Positions 7,501 to 10,676 of a DNA stretch of 10,676 bases are shown here, one piece after another. Below the pieces are notes generated by a model that was given only the letters and a program-made list of their open reading frames with translations, made no database searches and was not told the DNA's origin. Position numbers and translations under genes: made by a program. Source of the stretch: JACCQS01 sp050999295 (GTDB taxonomy: Bacteria; Actinomycetota; Actinomycetes; Mycobacteriales; Geodermatophilaceae); NCBI GenBank assembly GCA_050999295.1, contig JBPCPI010000069.1, positions 1 through 10,676 of the forward strand, read 5' to 3'. Positions within the stretch are counted from its first letter, which is position 1, and the number at the start of each line of letters is the position of its first letter.

Positions 7501-7586
7501 GCCCAGGCATCCAGCACCCGCTGCCGCATCTGCGCCGTCCCGAACGGATCCGAGCTCAGCCCGCCCACCGCCTCGGGCGCGGGCAA
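4527..7586 (-). CDS. Sacsin/Hsp90-like GHKL ATPase (about 1019 aa)
   Basis: A large cytoplasmic protein whose N-terminal 200 residues form a GHKL (Hsp90/sacsin-type) ATP-binding fold. The N box is ELAQNAADA (57-65, Asn61 as metal ligand). The usual DxGxG loop is replaced by ANTGAPLD (87-94), as in sacsin-like proteins. A glycine lid GRYGVGFAAVLAVS spans 116-129. The remaining 800 residues have no motif I recognise and are rich in Leu, Ala, Asp and Val. Length and the entry motif DPFGTAQMRQRVLDAW fit the actinobacterial family usually annotated as Hsp90-like ATP-binding protein, of unknown client or role. The open frame begins with TTG at 7586. GTG at 7568 (VGGLSSDPFG) is an equally plausible start. 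It is transcribed alone, with a 456-bp non-coding region upstream. Its stop overlaps direct-repeat copy 2. Reading frame is intact throughout. Confidence 0.9.
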   Translation of the reverse strand: MPAPEAVGGLSSDPFGTAQMRQRVLDAWAASPARFREDANAEEDLVLGGYRDRLLIELAQNAADAATAAGVSGHLRLTLDGDVLLAANTGAPLDADGVQALATLRASAKRGSESVGRYGVGFAAVLAVSDEPSVVSCTGGVRFSATETRAAVRTIPSLAGEVERRSGADRGSVPVLRLPFPVAEGSGPPPPGFDTEVRLPLRADAREIVLSMLADISPDMLLGLPGLARLDIGDRALRRSADGPDVLLHDDDHTESWRASTASGRLPAELLADRPIEEQERPQWTVAWAVPIEDCLPQPLPGRQVVHAPTPSDEPLSLPLRFIASYPLAPDRRHVAPGAVTEHLTAAAARVFGELVLSLAEDRAVLALLPRSGLAAAELDARLGSAILAELCSLEWLPEARSAGGLDAEPGPAGRVRPERATVLDPASEDLVSVLADVMGGLLPASWSRRADAPVLATMGVRRIDLSGVIDLVSTVDRPAQWWGRLYAGLERTGSLEDREALSAIPVPLTDGKTAYGARGLLLPERDLETVELGVLGLRVVHPDAISADDARRLLERLGATPATAIGVLTSPPVQAAVEASYEEDDPDAIARAVLALAHAAGVNAGTHPWLADLALPDSDGEWVPAGELLLPGSRLATVLDPDALGLVDPELVAAVGAQPLVAVGVLDTFAVLRTDGGELGETEHDLDAEKRWYEAVFDRLPQSHTPPALSSLIAVRDLDLVRTDRWPAALDLLADLPGDVFADAIVTVDGAQIAVPSYPRWWLSTHPVLDGRRPDRLRHPDADELDGLFDIADVPPHLLRLMRCLTTVEDALVDPDTAIELLERLGRPERTVRSTVLADVYPRLAVALDGIDVDPPSRVRVAPDLTVERDEAVVLDAPYLLPLLDRIPVSARNFAAAVADLLDLPLASEVVTAAVTSTATSVSEWSDLPGAHVAARRLGTESLRGRIARHDPLVVTGDRVVSWWPDGDIDHVDEAAGPAAFGRALAWRHDRWPLRAVLAEALAHPDEADRLNAEDATG

Positions 7587-8042
7587 CTAGGCGGGAACAC
7601 TTCGGCATCCTCCCGTACGGCTATCGCTGTGCACCCGTTCGGTCTCCATCGCACCAGTCGCGTTACCCGCTATGCGCCCAAGATGAGTGCATTGCAACCG
7701 GCCAGGCAACCGCCAGGAGGCGGGACCGGGTGACCCAGTCCCGCCTCCGGCGTGCTGCGACGTATCGAGTAGCGCTACTGGTGGAGGACACCTATTCGCA
7801 CCATGCGCTTTTCGGATGCCGGCGAGGCGGTCAGCGGCGCGTGTGAAAGACGTGACAGTAGGCGCCGCTAACCGCGGCGGCTGACTGCCAGGTCTTTGCC
7901 CCTGTCGAGCCGGATGGCGATGCCGTCGCCGTCCAGTCTGAGGCTGCAGCGAGCCGACGGCCCGCCCGCAAGACGATCGACCAGTGGAGGCTGGGCGGTC
8001 GGCCTCGACGATCACTCGGGAAGAGTCCCTGCTGGGCACTAG
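7587..8042. other. Non-coding gap with hairpins between ATPase gene and pfkA remnant
   Basis: I find no convincing gene here on either strand; the open frames are short or lack ribosome sites and family resemblance. The stretch should hold the promoter of the minus-strand ATPase gene, possibly TTGCAA (7697-7692) with a poor -10 17 bp on, but this is weak. It contains a strong hairpin at 7716-7748 and a smaller one, CGCCGC/GCGGCG, at 7863-7868 and 7874-7879. No phosphofructokinase-like sequence is recognisable left of about 8043 in any + frame, so the missing part of that gene has been deleted or replaced. Confidence 0.55.
7716..7748. terminator. Strong GC hairpin, possible terminator
   Basis: GGAGGCGGGAC at 7716-7726 is the exact reverse complement of GTCCCGCCTCC at 7738-7748. 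The 11-base loop can close further through GGG/CCC (7728-7730 with 7734-7736) around TGA. This gives an 11-bp perfect stem plus 3 bp after one mismatch. There is no T-run on either side, as is common for actinobacterial terminators. No recognised gene ends nearby, so its role is unclear. It could be the leftover terminator of a lost gene or a structure in the leader of the ATPase mRNA. Confidence 0.45.
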
Positions 8043-8415
8043 GGTGTCGGGGTGGCCACTGCTCGAGGACGGTGGACCCAGCCTTGGGTCCGGGGCCGTG
8101 GATGACTTCGGCCACCTCCGGCTCGGCGGCATCGGGGCGGCTCCGGCCGAGGTGATCGAGCAGCGGACCGGCAAGGAGAGCCGCGCGGTGGTCCTTGGCC
8201 ACATCCAGCGCGGCGGTACGCCGACCGCCTTCGACCGGGTCCTGGCCACGAGGTTTCGGCTGGGCGCCATCGACGCTGTGCACAGCCAGGATCGGGGCGT
8301 CATGGTCGCCCTGCGGGACACTGACATCGTGCGGGTACCGCTGGCCGAGGCCACGGCGGAACTCAAGACCGTCCCACCGGAGTTCTACGCCGAGGCTCAG
8401 GGGTTTTGCGGCTGA
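8043..8415 (+). pseudogene. ATP-type 6-phosphofructokinase (pfkA), C-terminal remnant
   Basis: The last roughly 115 residues of a phosphofructokinase survive in one frame from about 8065 to the stop TGA at 8413-8415. Key matches are DDFGHLRLGGIG, VIEQRTGKESRAVVLGHIQ, RGGTPTAFDRVLATRF, GAIDAVH, MVALRDTDIVRVPLAEAT and the tail AELKTVPPEFYAEAQ. The LGHIQRGGTPTAFDR segment is the family's fructose-6-phosphate-contacting region. Family members are about 340 residues long, so the ATP-binding and catalytic two-thirds (GGD and TIDND motifs) are missing. Just upstream, GTG GCC (8052-8057, 'VA') is out of frame. Removing seven bases (8058-8064) would join it to GAG GAC as VAED, the expected 'VVVAE' strand. 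A TAG at 8040-8042 closes that upstream frame. It cannot be an active kinase. The ATG of the next gene overlaps its stop. Confidence 0.88.
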
Positions 8416-9014
8416 TGCTGAGCGTCGAACCCGCCGTCGCCCAACAGGCCTCGTCACTGCTGGGCCAGGCTGAGGGGATCCTTGGCCTGGAGTTCGTCGC
8501 CTTGCTCGACGGGCGTGCCATCCCCGGCGGGCCGGCCCACCGGAGAAAACAGTCTCGGGTGATCTACGACCTACTCTCCGGCTCCCTTCCTGTGCCCCAC
8601 ATTCCCCGTTGGGTGGTCGGCCGGGTCGCCAGTGGTGAAACTACCTCGATCTGCGCCAGGGTAGCGGCGGCGATGCGGACCGAAGAGGACAGCGATCTGC
8701 ACCTGGCGCACTATCTGGTGGTGACCGATCGGCGAGTGCTGGTTACCCGACGCAGCGTCCCGAACGCGGCCCGTGCCCTACGACCAACGCCATGGTCGCC
8801 GCTGACGGTCGGGTGTGAGCTGTCCCGTTCGAGCGTCCGCACAGCGGCCCGGACCCGACGTGGCTTCAACACCGCCCGGCTGCGGCTGGACTTCACAGAT
8901 GGCTCCTGGCTGATCCTGGGCCCCTCCCTCGGCGACCGCGGCGGCAAGGTCGAACGACTCGTCGGTGCCCTGGAATCGACGTGGGGGACACGCGTCCTGC
9001 CCAGTGAGCAATGA
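8415..9014 (+). CDS. Unknown protein with PH-like C-terminal half (199 aa)
   Basis: The start is ATG at 8415, overlapping the TGA of the pfkA remnant (TGATG). A TTG at 8406 is an alternative with AGGGG close before it. The 199-residue protein has no membrane segment or signal peptide. The N-terminal part is of unknown type (QQASSLLGQAEGILGLEFVALLDG, here in pieces: helix then strand). The second half has HYLVVTDRRVLVTRR (about 96-110), then after a basic stretch TARLRLDFTDGSWLIL and a closing helix GGKVERLVGAL. A 'VTDRRVLV' strand pair, a 'F.DG..l.l' strand and a C-terminal helix suggest a bacterial PH-like fold, a guess from pattern alone. Codon use is normal for the window. The neighbour 138 bp downstream encodes another 199-residue PH-like protein, so the two may work together. 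Confidence 0.68.
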   Translation: MLSVEPAVAQQASSLLGQAEGILGLEFVALLDGRAIPGGPAHRRKQSRVIYDLLSGSLPVPHIPRWVVGRVASGETTSICARVAAAMRTEEDSDLHLAHYLVVTDRRVLVTRRSVPNAARALRPTPWSPLTVGCELSRSSVRTAARTRRGFNTARLRLDFTDGSWLILGPSLGDRGGKVERLVGALESTWGTRVLPSEQ

Positions 9015-9152
9015 TCGGCCGGGTGCTGGTCAGGCCCCCCGCGAACGTCTTGCCAGGACGGTGCGGAACGGCACAGCAACGACAGCAGCTCCTGACGGTC
9101 TTGAGCTGACCGGATCGGGAACCTGATCCCACACCAGCTCGTCGAAGCTGGC

Positions 9153-9752
9153 ATGACCGACACGCAGCCACAGGCGGCGCCACCGCCCCGGCGCAACCGC
9201 GTGCCCGCTGACCTTCCCTATGTCGTGCGCCCGAGCCGCCGATTTGCCTGGTTCTTCCGGTCGTTGCTGATCCTCCCGTTGCTGCTCGTGCTCGGGGTGT
9301 CGGTTTGGATCATCATCGAGAGCCGTCCGCTGGATCCTCCGTGGAGCAGTCTCTGGCCGCTTGGGTTCATAGTGCTTATTTCTTGCGCGTTCATGGCATG
9401 TGTGTGGTCGTTGAGGTTCGGGGGCGGGCCACGGCTGGCGATCGGGCCGGAAGGAGTGTGGGTGCGCGGGATCAACCGGCCGGTCCGGGCGCATTGCCTG
9501 CCCTGGGAGCAACTCGACCAGATCTGGCTGGACCGCGAGCACTACCTCTGCCTGAGGCCCGGTGACCCGGGGCTGGTGGCAGGCTGGAAGGGGCAAGCGG
9601 GCCTGGAGGTCCGGGCGGCGATGCGTCGGCGCGGTGCGCCGTTCACAGTCCCTCTGGGCAGGCACAGCGATCGACCTGATGCGGAGGTTCTTGCCGCGCT
9701 TCGGAACTTCAGCGCCGGCCAGGTGGACATCCAGGATCTGACCAGTCATTGA
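9153..9752 (+). CDS. Membrane-anchored PH-like domain protein (199 aa)
   Basis: A 199-residue protein from ATG at 9153. The ribosome site is weak, but the N-terminus looks natural. The first 30 residues are Pro/Arg-rich and cytoplasmic. Two membrane helices follow at about 34-55 (FFRSLLILPLLLVLGVSVWII) and 67-86 (LWPLGFIVLISCAFMACVW). Then comes a cytoplasmic module: PRLAIGPEGVWVRG (93-106), LPWEQLDQIWLD (116-127), YLCLRP and a final helix DAEVLAALRNF. The 'L.I..EGV..RG......W.ql..I.L' pattern is typical of two-helix proteins with a bacterial PH-like domain (STM3941-like and related). Their function is generally unknown. The stop codon (9750-9752) lies 118 bp from the end of nrdJ, which converges on it. 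It may be co-transcribed with the preceding 199-residue gene. Confidence 0.75.
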   Translation: MTDTQPQAAPPPRRNRVPADLPYVVRPSRRFAWFFRSLLILPLLLVLGVSVWIIIESRPLDPPWSSLWPLGFIVLISCAFMACVWSLRFGGGPRLAIGPEGVWVRGINRPVRAHCLPWEQLDQIWLDREHYLCLRPGDPGLVAGWKGQAGLEVRAAMRRRGAPFTVPLGRHSDRPDAEVLAALRNFSAGQVDIQDLTSH

Positions 9753-9870
9753 GCTTCGGCCCCGTGCTGGCGGATCCGTTCACTCTTCTGATCTGCCGAA
9801 ATCTGGAGGGCACGGGCGTAGGTCCAGGGTGCACGCATCACGTTGCAGTCATTGGCAATCTCGCTCGGTT

Positions 9871-10676
9871 CTAGCTGCAGCCGCTGGTCGAGCCGCAGCC
9901 CTCGCAGACGTAGCAGGACCCGGCCGGACGCATCTTGACCCCGCAGGTCATGCACAGCGGTGCGTCGTTGCTCTTCCCAGTGACTGCTTCCAGCAGCTCC
10001 GCCGAGGAACCCACTCCGCGGGGCGCCGGTTTGGCCGCGACCTCCGAAGCTAGATCGACTGCTGCAACCGGCTTCTCCACCGGCGCCGAGGACCGCAACG
10101 CGTCTAGGTCCACCTCGTCTGCGTCTCCGATCAGCGCCGGCTCGGCCACAGTCGTACTCGCACCTGCCGTTGCCTGCTCGATCCGCTCGTCGGCGGTGAA
10201 GATGCCAAGGCCAGCACGCTTCTCGTACGGCAGATGATCCAGCGCCAGCCGACGGAAGATGTAGTCCATCACCGACTGCGCCAGGCGCACGTCGGCGTCG
10301 TCGGTCATGCCGGCCGGGTCGAAGCGCATGTTGGTGAACTTCGAGACGTAGGTCTCCAGCGGCACGCCGTACTGCAGGGCGATCGAGATCGCGATGGAGA
10401 ACGCGTCCATGAGACCAGCAAGGGTCGAGCCCTGCTTGCTCATCTTGAGGAAAACCTCACCGAGCCCGTCGTCGGGGTAGCTCGACGCGGTCATGTAGCC
10501 CTCTGCCCCGCCCACGCTGAACGAGGTAGTACGAGCCGGTCGAGACTTGGGCAGCCGCTTGCGGGTCGGCCGGTTGACCTCGATGACCTCCGGCTCGGCA
10601 GAGGCCTTCTTTGCCTTGCCGTCCGAGAGCGGCTGGCCGACCTTGCAGTTGTCCCGGTAGATCGCGAGTGCCTTGA
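9871..10676 (-). CDS. nrdJ: Vitamin B12-dependent (class II) ribonucleotide reductase, C-terminal part
   Basis: About 267 C-terminal residues of a gene that enters from the right edge, ending at TAG (9873-9871). The enzyme reduces ribonucleotides to deoxyribonucleotides in the cytoplasm using adenosylcobalamin. The visible part has the end of the catalytic domain: GGAEGYMTASSYPDDGLGEV, MSKQGSTLAGLMDAFSIAIS, ALQYGVPLETYVSKFTNMRF and DYIFRRLALDHL. It continues with an Ala/Pro/Glu-rich linker of about 100 residues. The tail CMTCGVKMRPAGSCYVCEGCG then ends STSGCS, with two CxxC pairs that bind zinc and re-reduce the active site. This tail is characteristic of NrdJ from actinobacteria. A basic segment (NRPTRKRLPKSRPAR) precedes the final catalytic section. 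No terminator hairpin is evident in the 118 bp after the stop. Confidence 0.96.
   Translation of the reverse strand, partial: KALAIYRDNCKVGQPLSDGKAKKASAEPEVIEVNRPTRKRLPKSRPARTTSFSVGGAEGYMTASSYPDDGLGEVFLKMSKQGSTLAGLMDAFSIAISIALQYGVPLETYVSKFTNMRFDPAGMTDDADVRLAQSVMDYIFRRLALDHLPYEKRAGLGIFTADERIEQATAGASTTVAEPALIGDADEVDLDALRSSAPVEKPVAAVDLASEVAAKPAPRGVGSSAELLEAVTGKSNDAPLCMTCGVKMRPAGSCYVCEGCGSTSGCS

Noticed and set aside
6163..7590. A long 475-codon + strand open frame opposite the ATPase gene
   Set aside because: Composition is Ser/Arg/Thr-rich with no motif, typical of the antisense shadow of a high-GC gene. The minus strand has clear GHKL motifs.
7680..7760. Possible riboswitch or structured RNA around the 7716-7748 hairpin
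   Set aside because: Only a single stem is evident. I could not match it to conserved core sequences of known riboswitches, so it is listed as a hairpin only.
7831..8457. 208-codon minus-strand open frame across the pfkA remnant
   Set aside because: The + strand shows clear phosphofructokinase similarity over this stretch. The minus frame has no ribosome site or recognisable motif.
9746..9838. Possible 30-residue minus-strand gene after nrdJ (begins MRAPWTYARALQ)
   Set aside because: No ribosome site, mixed third-position G/C, and its stop overlaps the end of the + strand gene. Amino-acid composition looks reasonable, but nothing supports expression.

Overview
The window is high-GC DNA (visibly G/C-rich, with strong third-position G/C in the genes) from an actinobacterium. 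The family content supports this: a DUF1206 membrane protein, a CutR/CutS-like two-component pair, a sacsin/Hsp90-like ATPase of the roughly 1000-residue actinobacterial type, an actinobacterial-type phosphofructokinase remnant and a class II (B12-dependent) ribonucleotide reductase. The genus cannot be fixed from the sequence.

Layout. Bases 1-134 are the 3' end of a DUF1206 gene on the + strand. Bases 177-3009 hold a minus-strand signalling block, in transcription order: an OmpR-family response regulator (2332-3009), its histidine kinase (969-2342, overlapping the regulator by 11 bp), a secreted PepSY-domain protein (431-745) and a 58-residue membrane protein (177-353). Bases 3182-4394 hold two convergent accessory genes: an Imm11/DUF1629-like immunity-type gene (+) and an unrecognised 192-residue protein (-). 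Bases 4527-7586 (-) encode the 1019-residue sacsin/Hsp90-like ATPase. Bases 7587-8042 are non-coding and contain a strong hairpin. Bases 8043-8415 are a decayed C-terminal fragment of pfkA. Two + strand genes follow, each encoding 199 residues with PH-like character; the second has two membrane segments. The window ends inside nrdJ (9871-10676, -), with its C-terminal zinc/redox tail.

How it fits together. The regulator, kinase and PepSY protein look like one envelope-sensing unit. Two features support shared control: the regulator promoter carries a TTCAGCC direct repeat with an 11-bp period, and the PepSY promoter carries three TTCAG units. Both are followed by a TTACCA -10-like element. 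A 44-bp sequence containing the regulator's repeat recurs at about 84% identity at 4486-4528. The two copies are in the same orientation and bracket exactly the two accessory genes. This suggests either that the unknown gene joins the regulon or that the accessory pair sits in a small island bounded by direct repeats. This repeat arrangement is the most unusual feature of the window. I saw no complete defence system, CRISPR array, transposase or tRNA.
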